Source: Candidatus Kuenenia stuttgartensis
Lineage (GTDB): Bacteria > Planctomycetota > JAKEIC01 > DYIT01
Direction: 5' to 3'
Length of the DNA stretch: 46,814 bases
Assembly: GCA_020723505.1 (NCBI GenBank)
Contig: DYIT01000013.1
Coordinates: 1 to 46,814, forward strand
Shown here piece after piece: positions 29,628 through 39,409 of this stretch. Under the pieces are notes generated by a model, which did no database searches, was not told the origin of the DNA, and saw nothing but the letters and a program-made list of their open reading frames with translations. Position 1 is the first letter of the stretch. Every line of letters starts with the position of its first letter. A program made the translations under genes and the position numbers.

Positions 29628-32600
29628 CTAGACCTTCTTCTTCTCGAGCACCATGTTCAGGGCGAGCCCCTTTATCTCGTTCGTGAGAACTTCGAACGAG
29701 ACCGGCGTCCCGGGCTCCAGCGTGTTCTCCCCCTTCACCATCGACTCGTAGATCTTGGTGCGGCCCTCCACGTCGTCGCTCTTCACGGTGAGCAGCTCCT
29801 GGAGGATGTTGGCTGCGCCGTAGGCCTCGAGAGCCCACACCTCCATCTCCCCGAACCTCTGCCCGCCGAACCTCGCCTTGCCCCCGAGGGGCTGCTGCGT
29901 AATCAGCGAGTACGGGCCCGTCGCGCGGGCGTGCACCTTGTCCTCGACCAGGTGGTGCAGCTTCATCATGTAGATGTAACCGACCGTCACCTCCTGCTCG
30001 AAAGGCTGCCCGGTCCTGCCGTCGTACAGCTTCGTCTTCCCCGTGACGGGCAGCCCGGCTTCCTCGAGCGTGAGCTCGATTTCCGATTCGGTGCACCCGT
30101 CGAACACCGGCGTGACGGCCTGGAATCCGAGCTTCTGGGCGGCCCAGCCGAGGTGGGTCTCAAGAATCTGCCCGAGGTTCATCCTGGACGGCACCCCGAG
30201 GGGATTGAGGACAATGTCCACCGGCGTCCCGTCGGCGAGGAACGGCATGTCCTCCTCGGGGAGTATCTTGGAGATGACCCCCTTGTTCCCGTGCCTCCCG
30301 GCCATCTTGTCGCCGACCGACAGGTTCCTCTTCGTGGCGACGTAGCTCTTAACCATCTCGAGGACCCCCGTCGGCAGCTCGTCCCCCCTGGTAAGTTTCG
30401 CGATTATCCGCTCCTTCTGGTCGTCGGCCGCGTCGGCGTTCTCGTTCATGGCCGATAGCAGGTCCAGGGTTTCGCTCTTCTTTCCGGAGGGGATGTCGAG
30501 GTTCTCGGGCGATAACCGCTGCCGGATTTCCCTAAGCTCGTTCACGGTCAGGCCCTTGTCGAGCTTTATCGCCTTCCCCTCCTTGTCGCAAATCTGCCCC
30601 CCGAACAGGTCGGTGAGCCGGCGAATCGTGTCCTCTATGATGTCGGAGAAGTCGTTCCTGAACACCTTCTCGGCCTTCTTGATTTCGAGCCTGTTGACCT
30701 TGCGCTCGTCCTCGTTGAGGTTGACCTTGCGCGAGAACTTCTTGGCATCTATCACGATTCCCTCGACCCCGGACGGCACCTTGAGGGAGTCGTTCTTCAC
30801 GTCCTCGCCCGCCCTTCCGAATATGGCGTGCAGGAGCTTCTCCTCGGGAGTGAGCTCGCTCTTGCTCTTGGGCGAGACCTTGCCGACAAGGATGTTGTCG
30901 GGCTTTACCCTCGTGCCGATGCGCACTATGCCGTCCTCGTCCAGGTTCTTGAGGTCCTTTGCCTTGGCGTTCGGTATGTCCCTCGTGAACTCCTCCCGCC
31001 CGAGCTTCGTCTCGCGAATCTCGGTCTCGAACTCGTCTATGTGTATCGAGGTGTACACGTCGTCCTTCACGAGGCGCTCGCTCACCACGATGGCGTCCTC
31101 GAAGTTGTGCCCCTCCCATGGCATGAACGCGGCCAGCACGTTCTTGCCGAGCGCCAGCTCCCCCCTGCACGTGGCCGCGCCGTCCGCTATCACCTGGCCC
31201 TTCCTGACCTTCTCGCTCTCCCTCACGATGGGCTTCTGGTTCAAGCATGTCCTGTCGTTCAGCCCGACGAACTTCTTAAGCCTGTACTCCCGGTTGCCGA
31301 TTTTGATCGCGGTCGCGTCCACGGACTCGACCGCCCCGCCCTCCTGCGCGGTCACCACCATGCTCGAATTCCTGGCGACCACCTCCTCCATGCCCGTGCC
31401 GACAATCGGCCCCTCGGTCCTGAGGAGCGGCACCGCCTGGCGCTGCATGTTCGAGCCCATCAGCGCGCGGTTTGCGTCGTTGTGCTCGAGGAACGGAATC
31501 AGCGCTGCCGAGACCCCCACCAGCTGCTTCGGCGACATGTCTATGAACTGGATGTCCTTGGAGATCACGTTCATGAAGTCGCCGTTCACCCTGGCGAATA
31601 TCTCGTCGGGGATGATGCCGCCGTTCTTGTCCAGGGGCGTGTCGGCCGGCGCTAGCTTTGCATCGAACTCCTCGTCCGCCCTGAGGAAGCTGACCTCTTC
31701 CTTCACCTTTCCGTCCTTCACGACGCGGTAGGGCGTGGTCAGGAACCCGAGCTCGTCTATGGCCGCGTAGAGCGCGAGGGAGCTTATGAGCCCGATGTTC
31801 GTGCCCTCGGGCGTCTCTATGGGGCATATCCTGCCGTAGTGCGAGATGTGGACGTCCCTGACCTCGAACCCCGCGCGCTTCCTGTTGAGCCCGCCGGGGC
31901 CCAGGGCGGAAAGCCTGCGTTCATGGGTCAGCTGAGCCAGGGGGTTCGTCTGGTCGACGACCTGGCTAAGCTCGCCGCGGCCGAAGAAGTAGTCTATGGC
32001 CGACGAAATGGTCTTCGAGTTTATGATGCTTCTCGGCGTCAGCGTGTCGCGGTTCCGCAGGTTCATCCTCTCCATGACCATTCGCTTGAGCTTGAGGAAG
32101 CCCTTGCGGATTTCGGCTCCAGCCAGCTCGTCGATGGTCCTGACGCGCCTGTTGCCGAGGTGGTCTATGTCGTCGATGTGCCCTTCGTTCCGCCTGAGCT
32201 TGATGATGTACTTGATTGCGTTCAGGATGTCGCTCGGATCGAGGACCATCGTCTCCCCGTCCACGTCCGAGTCGAACTTTCTGTTCAGCCTGAACCTCCC
32301 CACCTTCCCGAGCCTGTAGCGGTTCGGGTCGAAGAACTTCTCCTTGAACAGGTTCTTCGCCTTCTCGAGCTGGGGAGGATTCCCGGGCCTCAGCCTCGCG
32401 TATATCTTGAGCAGCGCCTCCTCGTGGGTGGAGGACGTGTCCTCCTCCATGGACTTGAGCACGAGCTGGTCGGCTGCCTCGGAAATTATCTCTATCTCCT
32501 TGAGGCCCGAGTTCAGCACCGTGTCCTCATGCTTCTCGGTGAGCACGCGCCCCGTCTCGACTATCACTTCCCCGGTCTCCGCGTCCACCACGTCGCCAAC

Positions 32601-33296
32601 CACGTTCTTGCCGAGCACCTTCTTGAAGGCCGCCTTGCCGCCGGCGAGCTTCACCTTCTCGGTCGGGTAGAACAGCCTTATGATGTCCGCGTTGGTGGAA
32701 TACTGCGAGGACAGCGCGCGCAGAAACGTGAGCGCCGAGAACTTGCCGCTCTGGTCGATCTTTATCGCCAGCGTCCCCTTCTTCGTGACGTTAAGCTCAA
32801 TCCAGGAGCCCCTCTCCGGAATAATCCAGCACTGGTGCAGGTGCCTGTCCCCTGAGTGCTCCTCGACGTCGAAATCCACGCCGGGCGACCGGTGCAGCTG
32901 CGATACTATGACGCGCTCTGCCCCGTTGATGATGAACTCGCCTCCGCCGACCATCACCGGTATCTCGCCCAGGTACACCTCCTCCTCAATCGGCTCCTCC
33001 CTGTTGAGCCTGACGCGGATTTTGAAGGGATACCCGTAGGTCAGCTTGAGCTGCATGCATTCCTCGGGCGTATACCTCGGCCTTCCGAGCGTGTACCCGA
33101 GGAACTCCAGCGTGAGGACCCCGTCCTGGCTGGATATCGGGAATATCTCGTTGACTATCGCCTCTAGCCCGATGTTCTTCCGCTTCTGCGGAGGGACGTC
33201 CTTCTGGAGGAACTTCTCGTACGCGCTTAGCTGGAACTCGACGAGATCCGGGACTTCGATTATGTCGGGCAAAACGCCGTATCTTCTTCTGTCCAT
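29628..33296 (-). CDS. rpoB: RNA polymerase subunit beta
   Basis: 1222 residues from the ATG at 33296; a GTG at 33326 would add ten. The rifampicin region reads [28 protein letters not shown] in two overlapping parts. It keeps the residues equivalent to Asp516, His526 and Ser531, while 514-515 are Val-Val in place of Phe-Met. [15 protein letters not shown] and the C-terminal [14 protein letters not shown] are standard. Ribosome-binding support for either start is weak. It follows rplL by 69 nt, with no clear processing or attenuator hairpin. Confidence 0.97.
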   Translation of the reverse strand: MDRRRYGVLPDIIEVPDLVEFQLSAYEKFLQKDVPPQKRKNIGLEAIVNEIFPISSQDGVLTLEFLGYTLGRPRYTPEECMQLKLTYGYPFKIRVRLNREEPIEEEVYLGEIPVMVGGGEFIINGAERVIVSQLHRSPGVDFDVEEHSGDRHLHQCWIIPERGSWIELNVTKKGTLAIKIDQSGKFSALTFLRALSSQYSTNADIIRLFYPTEKVKLAGGKAAFKKVLGKNVVGDVVDAETGEVIVETGRVLTEKHEDTVLNSGLKEIEIISEAADQLVLKSMEEDTSSTHEEALLKIYARLRPGNPPQLEKAKNLFKEKFFDPNRYRLGKVGRFRLNRKFDSDVDGETMVLDPSDILNAIKYIIKLRRNEGHIDDIDHLGNRRVRTIDELAGAEIRKGFLKLKRMVMERMNLRNRDTLTPRSIINSKTISSAIDYFFGRGELSQVVDQTNPLAQLTHERRLSALGPGGLNRKRAGFEVRDVHISHYGRICPIETPEGTNIGLISSLALYAAIDELGFLTTPYRVVKDGKVKEEVSFLRADEEFDAKLAPADTPLDKNGGIIPDEIFARVNGDFMNVISKDIQFIDMSPKQLVGVSAALIPFLEHNDANRALMGSNMQRQAVPLLRTEGPIVGTGMEEVVARNSSMVVTAQEGGAVESVDATAIKIGNREYRLKKFVGLNDRTCLNQKPIVRESEKVRKGQVIADGAATCRGELALGKNVLAAFMPWEGHNFEDAIVVSERLVKDDVYTSIHIDEFETEIRETKLGREEFTRDIPNAKAKDLKNLDEDGIVRIGTRVKPDNILVGKVSPKSKSELTPEEKLLHAIFGRAGEDVKNDSLKVPSGVEGIVIDAKKFSRKVNLNEDERKVNRLEIKKAEKVFRNDFSDIIEDTIRRLTDLFGGQICDKEGKAIKLDKGLTVNELREIRQRLSPENLDIPSGKKSETLDLLSAMNENADAADDQKERIIAKLTRGDELPTGVLEMVKSYVATKRNLSVGDKMAGRHGNKGVISKILPEEDMPFLADGTPVDIVLNPLGVPSRMNLGQILETHLGWAAQKLGFQAVTPVFDGCTESEIELTLEEAGLPVTGKTKLYDGRTGQPFEQEVTVGYIYMMKLHHLVEDKVHARATGPYSLITQQPLGGKARFGGQRFGEMEVWALEAYGAANILQELLTVKSDDVEGRTKIYESMVKGENTLEPGTPVSFEVLTNEIKGLALNMVLEKKKV

Positions 33297-33365
33297 GAAG
33301 ACGAACCTGCCAAAAAGCCTCGACACCCACAGGGAATCGGCGACCCTTCTCCCGCTGCCGGGCCG

Positions 33366-33806
33366 CTACGCAGGCTCGAGCGTCGCGACGCCGCCGGCCT
33401 CTTCAATCAGCTTCTTGCCGTTCTCGGCGTCGGCCTTGGACAGGCCCTCCTTCACTTTAGCGGGAGCCGTCGCAACGCCGTCGACCAGGTCTTTCGCCTC
33501 CTTGAGGCCGAGATTGGTCAGCTGGCGTATCGCCTTGATGACCTGAATCTTCTTGTCCCCGGAGTTCTTGAGCACCAGGTTGAACGCGGTCGGCTCCTCC
33601 TTGGCTGCCGCCGCCTCGCCTCCCCCGGCGGGCGCAGCGACCGCCGCGACGGCGACTCCAGCCGCCGCCTGCACGCCGAACGTCTCCTCGTAAGCCTCCT
33701 TGAGCTCCTTCAGGTCCATTATCGTGAAGGTCTTCACAGCGTCGATTATCTTCTGCACCTTCTCCGAATAGGCCTTGCCCTCCTTCACGGCAGCCGCGTC
33801 ACTCAT
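33366..33806 (-). CDS. rplL: 50S ribosomal protein L7/L12
   Basis: 146 residues, somewhat longer than the usual 120-130 because of extra N-terminal residues and an alanine-rich hinge. The N-terminal dimerisation part ([20 protein letters not shown]) and the C-terminal factor-binding domain ([20 protein letters not shown], then LVDGVA) are clear. It forms the stalk with L10. Confidence 0.97.
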   Translation of the reverse strand: MSDAAAVKEGKAYSEKVQKIIDAVKTFTIMDLKELKEAYEETFGVQAAAGVAVAAVAAPAGGGEAAAAKEEPTAFNLVLKNSGDKKIQVIKAIRQLTNLGLKEAKDLVDGVATAPAKVKEGLSKADAENGKKLIEEAGGVATLEPA

Positions 33807-33848
33807 CTAAGCTCCTCCTAAAGCTGAGTCCGCCATCGCGGACCGGGT

Positions 33849-34382
33849 TTACTTCTGCCCCTGCCCTTCCATCTTGGCGATGTGGGCCTGAACCAGCATC
33901 GGGAACGCCGCGAGCGTGCTCTGCAGGAGTCCGGCTATCCCGGACGCCGGCGCGATTATCACGCCGAGTATCTGCGAGAGCACCTCGGTCCTCGAAGGAA
34001 GCGACGACCACGTCGCGGCCTCCTTGGCCCCCCCGGCAGTCCCGTCAATCATCCCGCCCTTGTATGAAATCTTCTTCGCCTTCTTGTTCCACGCGTCCAG
34101 GGCTCTGCAAATCGCTATGGCTCCGCCGTCGCCTCCGGAGATCACGGCGGTCGGTCCGTTCATCACCGCGTCGCTCTTGACGAAGCCGGCGTTCATGAAC
34201 GCGCGCATCAATATCGAGTTCTTGACCACTCGGAGCCTCATCTTCTGATCCCTCAGCTTGTCGCGCAGCTCCGCCGCCTCCTCCGCTTTGAGGCCCATGT
34301 AGTCCACGAGGACGAAGTCCTTGAGGCCGCTGAACGCGGTCGTCAGCTCGTCCGCCATCGTCTTCTTGAGGGTCTTCGACAT
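33849..34382 (-). CDS. rplJ: 50S ribosomal protein L10
   Basis: 177 residues. L10 anchors the L7/L12 stalk. The N-terminal globular part has VDYMGLKAEEAAELRDKLR and LRVVKNSIL; the C-terminal helix that binds L7/L12 ends the protein. Only 17 nt separate it from rplA, so the long L10-binding leader known in E. coli is not possible here. Confidence 0.96.
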   Translation of the reverse strand: MSKTLKKTMADELTTAFSGLKDFVLVDYMGLKAEEAAELRDKLRDQKMRLRVVKNSILMRAFMNAGFVKSDAVMNGPTAVISGGDGGAIAICRALDAWNKKAKKISYKGGMIDGTAGGAKEAATWSSLPSRTEVLSQILGVIIAPASGIAGLLQSTLAAFPMLVQAHIAKMEGQGQK

Positions 34383-34399
34383 CTCAGCATCTCCTCGAA

Positions 34400-35080
34400 T
34401 CAGACCTTCAACGGGACGCTAACGCCCATGGTCGTCGTCAGGAACATCTTCGATATGAAGATTCCCTTCACCGTAGGGGGCCTTGACCCCTGAATCATCG
34501 AGATGAACGACTCCGCGTTCTCCTCGATTTTCCCGGCTTCGAACGACTTCTTGCCCAGAATGGCGTGTATGTTCCCGGCGCTGTCGGTCCTGTATTCAAT
34601 CTTCCCGGCCCTGAACTCCTTCACCGCCCTGCCCACGTCCTCGCTCACGGTCCCCGACTTGGGCGAGGGCATGAGCCCCTTGGTTCCGAGCACCCGGCCG
34701 AGCTTGCCAACGAACTTCATCATGGACGGGTGCGCAATGGCGACGTCGAAGTCCATCCATCCGTCCAGTATCTTCTGGACCAGGTCCTGGCCGCCGACCG
34801 AGACCGCCCCCGCCGTCTCGGCCTCCTTCGCCTTGTCGCCCTCGCAGAAGGCGATGACGCGCACCGTCTTCCCCGAGCCGTTCGGAAGCGAAAACGCTCC
34901 CCTAAGGTTCTGCTCGGGCTTCTTGGGGTCCACGTTCAGCTTGATTGCTATCTGCACGGTCTCGTCGAACTTGACGGCGGGAACTTTCTTCAGAATCTCC
35001 ACCGCCTCCTTAACCGTGTAGCGCTTCTCGTGGTCCACCAGCCCCGTGCTGGCCTTGAGCCTCTTGCTCAGCTTCTTCAT
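34400..35080 (-). CDS. rplA: 50S ribosomal protein L1
   Basis: 226 residues. L1 forms the mobile E-site stalk and often represses the L11-L1 genes. It has YTVKEAVEILKKVPAVKFDET at the start and LGRVLGTKGLMPSPKSGTV in the centre, followed by KIEYRTDSAGNIHAILGK. It lies 24 nt after rplK. Confidence 0.97.
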   Translation of the reverse strand: MKKLSKRLKASTGLVDHEKRYTVKEAVEILKKVPAVKFDETVQIAIKLNVDPKKPEQNLRGAFSLPNGSGKTVRVIAFCEGDKAKEAETAGAVSVGGQDLVQKILDGWMDFDVAIAHPSMMKFVGKLGRVLGTKGLMPSPKSGTVSEDVGRAVKEFRAGKIEYRTDSAGNIHAILGKKSFEAGKIEENAESFISMIQGSRPPTVKGIFISKMFLTTTMGVSVPLKV

Positions 35081-35104
35081 CGTCCTCTCCGCTTGGAAAA
35101 CCGC

Positions 35105-35536
35105 CTAGTCCGTCACCTCGACCCCGATGCTCCTCGCCGTTCCCTCGATAATCCTCACCGCAGCCTCGAGCGTCACGGCGTTCAAATCCGCCAACTTCCT
35201 CTTCGCAATCTCCTCGACCTGGGCATGCGTCACCTTGCCGACCTTCTCCCTCAGGGGATCGGCCGATCCCTTCGCTATCTGCGCCGCCTGCTTCAAGAGT
35301 ATCGCCGCAGGGGGCGACTTCGTTATGAACTCAAAGCTCTTGTTCTTGTATATCGTGAGCTCGACCGGAATTATCACGCCCTGCATGTCCTTCGTCCGTT
35401 CGTTGAACTGGCTCACGAACTGGCCGATGTTCACTCCATGCTGCCCGAGCGCAGGACCTACCGGCGGCGCCGGCGTCGCCTGCCCCCCCGGCACCTGCAG
35501 CTTCACCTTTGCGAGAATCTCCTTCTGCGGTCCCAC
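35105..35536 (-). CDS. rplK: 50S ribosomal protein L11
   Basis: 143 residues, the usual length. The N-terminal domain has [20 protein letters not shown], and the C-terminal rRNA-binding domain has [20 protein letters not shown]. It starts with GTG at 35536 behind a GAGGAGGA ribosome-binding site. It lies 22 nt after nusG. Confidence 0.97.
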   Translation of the reverse strand: MGPQKEILAKVKLQVPGGQATPAPPVGPALGQHGVNIGQFVSQFNERTKDMQGVIIPVELTIYKNKSFEFITKSPPAAILLKQAAQIAKGSADPLREKVGKVTHAQVEEIAKRKLADLNAVTLEAAVRIIEGTARSIGVEVTD

Positions 35537-35558
35537 TTCTCCTCCTCGCCGGCGGCGG

Positions 35559-36092
35559 CTATATGGCCTCCACCTGCCAGTATTCCAGTTCCACCGGGGT
35601 GGGCCTTCCGAAAATGGTCACTATGACCTTGACGATTCCCTTCGCGGGAATCACCTCCTCGACGACGCCGTCGAAGTTCTCGAACGGGCCCTCTTTTATC
35701 TTCACGCTGTCGCCCTTCACGTACTCGATTTTCACCCTGGGCTTCTCGCCCTCGTCCCTCTCCATCTCGGAGAGTATGCGATCCACCTCGTGCGGCATCA
35801 TCGGCGTCGGCCGCGACCTCGGCCCCACGAAGTCCCCGATTCCGGGAGTCTCGCGAATCAAGTACCAGAGCTCCTCCCCGAAATCCATTTCTATCATTAT
35901 GTAGCCGGGGAACAGCTTCTTGTCCCTGACCTTTTTCCGCCCGGCCTTAATCTCGGAGATTCTCTCGGTCGGCACCAGGACGCGCCCTACCTTGTTCTCC
36001 ATGTCGCCGGTCTTCGCCCGCTTCTCCAGGGATTCCTTGACCTGGTTCTCCCTCCCGGCTTGAACCCTGAGCACATACCATTCTTTTGCCAT
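35559..36092 (-). CDS. nusG: Transcription elongation/antitermination factor NusG
   Basis: 177 residues. The NGN domain contains [18 protein letters not shown] and [10 protein letters not shown]; the C-terminal KOW motif reads [20 protein letters not shown]. NusG couples RNA polymerase with ribosomes or Rho. It follows secE by 35 nt, the conserved arrangement. Confidence 0.97.
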   Translation of the reverse strand: MAKEWYVLRVQAGRENQVKESLEKRAKTGDMENKVGRVLVPTERISEIKAGRKKVRDKKLFPGYIMIEMDFGEELWYLIRETPGIGDFVGPRSRPTPMMPHEVDRILSEMERDEGEKPRVKIEYVKGDSVKIKEGPFENFDGVVEEVIPAKGIVKVIVTIFGRPTPVELEYWQVEAI

Positions 36093-36127
36093 GAGGCCGC
36101 CTTGCTCAAACTACTGCGCGCCGCGGT

Positions 36128-37279
36128 CTACCCGCCGGCGTAGAGACCCGATTCCCTGGACAGGAAAGAAAGGATGAGATCCACCACATACAGGTAGAAC
36201 CCCAGAGCGAGGACCATCACTATGACGATGACCGACGAGCTCACGAGCTCCTGCCTCTTCGGCCACGACACCTTCTTCATCTCTATCTGCGTGTCTATCA
36301 GCAGGTCGTTCCACCTCTTGAGGTTCCATGAATAAAGCGCCGCCCCGGAAAGTCCCAGGAACAGGACCAGGGCAACGATGAGTATCACCGCCACTTCAAG
36401 CCTGACCAGCGGGAGCATGAAGAGCGGCTTCGTAATCCAGGTCTGTATCCTCTTCTGCTCGGCCGCCCGGAGGTACCTCCCCTCTATCGTCTCGAGCTGG
36501 TCCGCGATGTTAATCCTCCCCGCGTCCTCCACTGCAAGCGCCGGGAACTGCGACCTCTTCGCCTTTATCTTCTCGATGAGCTCCTTTGTCAGAATCGACC
36601 CCTGAATCGCGAGCTCCTCCATCTTCATGTATTGCGGCACCTCGGACAGAACCATCCCGGCCTTGACCTGGGGCGACTGGATGCTCTTCAACACCTTGGT
36701 CTGGTCCTTGTTCTTCCAGGACTCCTCGTCAGGATACGAGTCCCGAATCATGACTCCGCCTGCCTCCGAGTTGAGCCTCTGGAGCCTCTGCGCCTGCTCC
36801 TCGGTCAGGGGCTTCCCCGGCTCGACGAAATCGGCCTTGAGCAGGCTCGGGACCATGACCGCCCTCTTGAGCTCCATCCCGGGTATCAGGTCGTCCACGG
36901 CAACCATGTCCCTTCCCTCGACCGGGGCGAACTTGAACCCGTCTGACTGGAGCCTCTTGACCCTCGGGGCAGTGTATTTCTCGCCGGCGAGGACAATCCT
37001 CTCGCCCGAAGGCGACTCGACGAAGTACGACGCGGTCTGGTCGAGGATGGACATGTCTATCTTCTGGTTCGCAAGCCCCTTCACCTTGAGTTCCTTGATG
37101 TCCTCCTCGATTGCCGAACGGACCGTCCTCAAGTCCAGTATCTTGTCTATCTTCACGACGACCGCGAAGTCCGAGGGCAGCCTGTAGATCTCCCAGCATA
37201 GCCAGCCCGCGAACAGGATGAAGCAGATGATTGCAAGCCCCCTCGCATAGGTCCCCTGTCCCCGTTTGTAGATTTCCAT
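36128..37279 (-). CDS. secE: SecE translocase subunit with a large insertion between membrane segments 1 and 2
   Basis: 383 residues; E. coli SecE has 127. The C-terminal part is unmistakable: DLLIDTQIEMKKVSWPKRQE (326-344) followed by the last membrane helix (about 348-372). Two earlier helices lie at about 14-31 and 293-316. Between them are about 250 residues that SecE normally lacks. With the known SecE topology they would face the cell exterior or periplasm. This insert holds three similar segments (about 87-120, 150-180, 220-252), two of them with a G-x-x-LT pattern before a helix, and two PGM/AGM-type turns. The ATG at 37279 is used because the longer frame runs into tRNA-Trp; no ribosome-binding site is visible. 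Its place before nusG confirms identity. Confidence 0.9.
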   Translation of the reverse strand: MEIYKRGQGTYARGLAIICFILFAGWLCWEIYRLPSDFAVVVKIDKILDLRTVRSAIEEDIKELKVKGLANQKIDMSILDQTASYFVESPSGERIVLAGEKYTAPRVKRLQSDGFKFAPVEGRDMVAVDDLIPGMELKRAVMVPSLLKADFVEPGKPLTEEQAQRLQRLNSEAGGVMIRDSYPDEESWKNKDQTKVLKSIQSPQVKAGMVLSEVPQYMKMEELAIQGSILTKELIEKIKAKRSQFPALAVEDAGRINIADQLETIEGRYLRAAEQKRIQTWITKPLFMLPLVRLEVAVILIVALVLFLGLSGAALYSWNLKRWNDLLIDTQIEMKKVSWPKRQELVSSSVIVIVMVLALGFYLYVVDLILSFLSRESGLYAGG

Positions 37280-37320
37280 CAGCGGGCACCGAATAAACGA
37301 GCTCGATCGAACTTCAAATC

Positions 37321-37394
37321 CAGGGCAGGAGGGAGTCGAACCCACAACATCCGGATTTGGAGTCCGGCGCTCTGCCAGTTGGAGCTACTGCCCT
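37321..37394 (-). tRNA. tRNA-Trp (anticodon CCA)
   Basis: 74 nt. The acceptor stem AGGGCAG/CTGCCCT is perfect, the D stem is GCTC/GAGC, and the anticodon arm CCGGA-CTCCAAA-TCCGG gives anticodon CCA. The T loop is TTCGACT, with one U-U mismatch in the second base pair of the T stem. CCA is not encoded. It lies between rpmG and secE, a common place for tRNA-Trp. Confidence 0.95.
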
Positions 37395-37431
37395 TCGAGG
37401 GGGAGCCTCCGGAACATCCGGATATTCCCGC

Positions 37432-37605
37432 CTATTTCTTCTTTTCCTTGTGCTCGGTGTGTTTCCTGCAGAACTCGCAGTACTTCTTGAAGGCGAGCTT
37501 TTTGGTCGCGTCGCGGGTCGACTTGCTCGTCCTGTAGTTCCTGTTCTTGCACTCGGAACATTCCAGAAACACGTCCTCGCGGCCCTTTTTGCCGGCTTTC
37601 GCCAT
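37432..37605 (-). CDS. rpmG: 50S ribosomal protein L33, zinc-binding form
   Basis: A 57-residue protein beginning MAKAGKKGREDVFLECSECK. CSEC (16-19) and CEFC (43-46) form the zinc site, with NYRTSKSTRDATKKL between them, which is typical L33. The lysine-rich end closes the protein. It lies between tuf and tRNA-Trp. Confidence 0.96.
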   Translation of the reverse strand: MAKAGKKGREDVFLECSECKNRNYRTSKSTRDATKKLAFKKYCEFCRKHTEHKEKKK

Positions 37606-37640
37606 GTTTCAATCCAGAAAACGGCTTCTCCTGCCTGCAC

Positions 37641-38849
37641 TTATCCGAGTATCTTCGTCACGGCGCCCGCGCCCACCGTCTTGCCGCCTTCCCTTATGGC
37701 GAACCTGAGCCCCTGCTCCATTGCTATCGGCGTTATGAGCTCGACGTTGACCGTCACGTTGTCTCCTGGCATGACCATGTCCGCGCCGCCGAGGAGCGTC
37801 ACGGAACCCGTCACGTCCGTCGTCCTGAAATAGAACTGCGGCCTGTATCCGTTGAAGAACGGGGTGTGGCGCCCGCCTTCTTCCTTGTTCAGGACGTACA
37901 CCTCGGCCTCGAACTTCGTGTGCGGGTTAATGGACCCCGGCGCCGCAAGCACCATCCCGCGGTACAGGTCGGTCTTCTTCATCCCGCGCAGAAGGACGCC
38001 GATGTTGTCCCCGGCGAGCCCTTCCTCGAGCGTCTTGTTGAACATCTCCACCCCGGTGGCCGTCGTCTTCTTCGTGGTCTCGAACCCCACGACCTCGATT
38101 TCCATCCCCACCTTGACCTTGCCCCTCTCCACCCTGCCCGTGGCCACGGTACCGCGGCCCTCTATGCTGAACACGTCCTCGACGGGCATCGAGAAGGGCT
38201 TGTCCACCTCGCGCATCGGCTGCGGGATGTACCGGTCGATCGCATCCATCAGCTCCATTATCGACTTGCAGGCTTCGTCGTCAGCGCTCTCCGCATGCAT
38301 CGCGGCGAGTGCGCTGCCCTTGATTAGCGGCACCTCGTCCCCGGGGAACTCGTACTTGGTCAGGAGCTCGCGCAGCTCGAGTTCGACCAGCTCGAGCAGC
38401 TCGGGGTCGTCGATGAGGTCCACCTTGTTCAGGTAGACCACGACTGCCGGCACGTTCACCTGCCTCGCGAGCAGGATGTGCTCGCGCGTCTGGGGCATCG
38501 GGCCGTCGGCCGCGCTCACGACCAGGATTGCTCCGTCCATCTGGGCGGCGCCGGTAATCATGTTCTTTATGTAATCCGCGTGCCCCGGGCAGTCCACGTG
38601 CGCGTAGTGGCGCTTTTCGGTCTCGTATTCGACGTGCGACACCGCAATCGTCAGGATTTTAGTCTCGTCGCGGCGGCCCTGTGATATCGACGCTTTCGCC
38701 ACGTCGTCGTAGGACTTGAACTTCGCCATGTTCCGCATGCTCTGCACCTTGGTAATCGCGGAGGTCAGGGTTGTTTTGCCGTGGTCGATGTGGCCGATCG
38801 TCCCCACGTTGACGTGCGGTTTCACGCGGCTGTAAACTTCCTTTGCCAT
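37641..38849 (-). CDS. tuf: Elongation factor Tu with an atypical switch I region
   Basis: 402 residues. EF-Tu carries aminoacyl-tRNA to the ribosome. G1 [12 protein letters not shown]3 [21 protein letters not shown] and G4 NKVD are intact, and domains 2 and 3 are standard (SGRGTV-like [23 protein letters not shown]). The effector segment is unusual. Where most bacteria have APEEKARGITI, residues 53-68 read [16 protein letters not shown], about three residues longer; the GTP-sensing threonine remains. From memory, planctomycete EF-Tu proteins share this type. GGAGGAG stands before the ATG at 38849; a longer frame upstream overlaps tRNA-Thr and is rejected. Confidence 0.96.
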   Translation of the reverse strand: MAKEVYSRVKPHVNVGTIGHIDHGKTTLTSAITKVQSMRNMAKFKSYDDVAKASISQGRRDETKILTIAVSHVEYETEKRHYAHVDCPGHADYIKNMITGAAQMDGAILVVSAADGPMPQTREHILLARQVNVPAVVVYLNKVDLIDDPELLELVELELRELLTKYEFPGDEVPLIKGSALAAMHAESADDEACKSIMELMDAIDRYIPQPMREVDKPFSMPVEDVFSIEGRGTVATGRVERGKVKVGMEIEVVGFETTKKTTATGVEMFNKTLEEGLAGDNIGVLLRGMKKTDLYRGMVLAAPGSINPHTKFEAEVYVLNKEEGGRHTPFFNGYRPQFYFRTTDVTGSVTLLGGADMVMPGDNVTVNVELITPIAMEQGLRFAIREGGKTVGAGAVTKILG

Positions 38850-38945
38850 TAAACTCTCCTCCCAAAAACGTGACGTCGGTTTTCTTTTTTTACTTTCCGC
38901 CGTTCGGATCCCCGGCCAGTCATCCGTCCCGGCGGCGCAATGCCG

Positions 38946-39017
38946 AGCTGCAGATGGGGCTTGAACCCATGGCCTCTTCCTTACCAAGGAAGTGCTCTGC
39001 CGCTGAGCTACTGCAGC
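38946..39017 (-). tRNA. tRNA-Thr (anticodon GGT)
   Basis: 72 nt. The acceptor stem GCTGCAG/CTGCAGC, D stem GCTC/GAGC, anticodon arm CTTCC-TTGGTAA-GGAAG, and T arm ATGGG-TTCAAGC-CCCAT are all fully paired. The discriminator base is T, where A is common for tRNA-Thr. CCA is not encoded. It is the first gene of the long operon, followed by tuf. Confidence 0.96.
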
Positions 39018-39060
39018 TTTTTCTCACCTGCCCCGATAATGCGCCAATTCAAAAACATCG

Positions 39061-39088
39061 ATTTTAGATAAATGAATGCCGATGTCAA
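39061..39088 (-). promoter_or_regulatory. Strong sigma-70-type promoter for the tRNA-Thr/tuf/ribosomal operon
   Basis: TTGACA (39083-39088), a 16-bp spacer, and TAAAAT (39061-39066, 5 of 6) form a near-consensus promoter. An A/T run at 39090-39106, just upstream of the -35, looks like an UP element. Transcription would begin near 39054, about 36 nt before tRNA-Thr. Confidence 0.75.
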
Positions 39089-39160
39089 TAAAAAAAGAAA
39101 AAATATCCAATCGGGGGCCAAAATAGCCGATGTCGGTTTTTCCGGACACCCATCCGGCGG

Positions 39161-39218
39161 CTTAGAGCTCATTTCAGTAGGGAACGAGGCCGCGTTACCT
39201 ACTGGAATGAGCTCTTAG
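39161..39218. repeat. 58-bp near-perfect inverted repeat
   Basis: Arms 39161-39181 and 39198-39218 pair over 21 positions with one T-T mismatch and one T-G pair. Inside, AACG (39183-39186) and CGTT (39193-39196) continue the stem to a 6-nt loop. No T-run follows on either strand, so it is not an ordinary terminator. It stands about 70 bp upstream of the operon promoter. Confidence 0.8.
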
Positions 39219-39409
39219 GGCCATGCGGGCAAAGGGGTTTTGCCTCGGGCGCCGCGCCAGCAATATCCATTCCCGCCGCTCGAGAACTGCGCTGAAGCGG
39301 CCGGGATGGCCCGGCTCCCGTCTGGCCGCGCGCCGGATCATGCAGGTTTAAACGTATGCAGCCCCTTGTGCATGACTTCGAAAACGGTGACGAGGATTGC
39401 ACGGGGAAT

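Larger units (their letters stand above)
39018..39409. other. Intergenic region between the cytochrome c gene and tRNA-Thr
   Basis: No gene is supported. It contains the main promoter of the translation cluster (39061-39088) with an A/T-rich upstream tract, and a 58-bp near-perfect inverted repeat (39161-39218). The remaining stretch, 39219-39409, shows nothing recognisable. Confidence 0.7.

Noticed and set aside
31400-32050. Rifampicin-resistance changes in RpoB
   Set aside because: The residues equivalent to Asp516, His526 and Ser531 are unchanged; the other differences look like lineage variation.
37280-37345. Upstream start for secE giving 405 residues
   Set aside because: The extra codons run into the 3' part of tRNA-Trp and do not resemble SecE.
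38850-38987. 46-residue N-terminal extension of EF-Tu
   Set aside because: It overlaps tRNA-Thr and precedes a perfect ribosome-binding site and the universal MAKE start.
39199-39402. 67-codon open frame on the minus strand
   Set aside because: It has no ribosome-binding site, its composition is not protein-like, and it overlaps the large inverted repeat.
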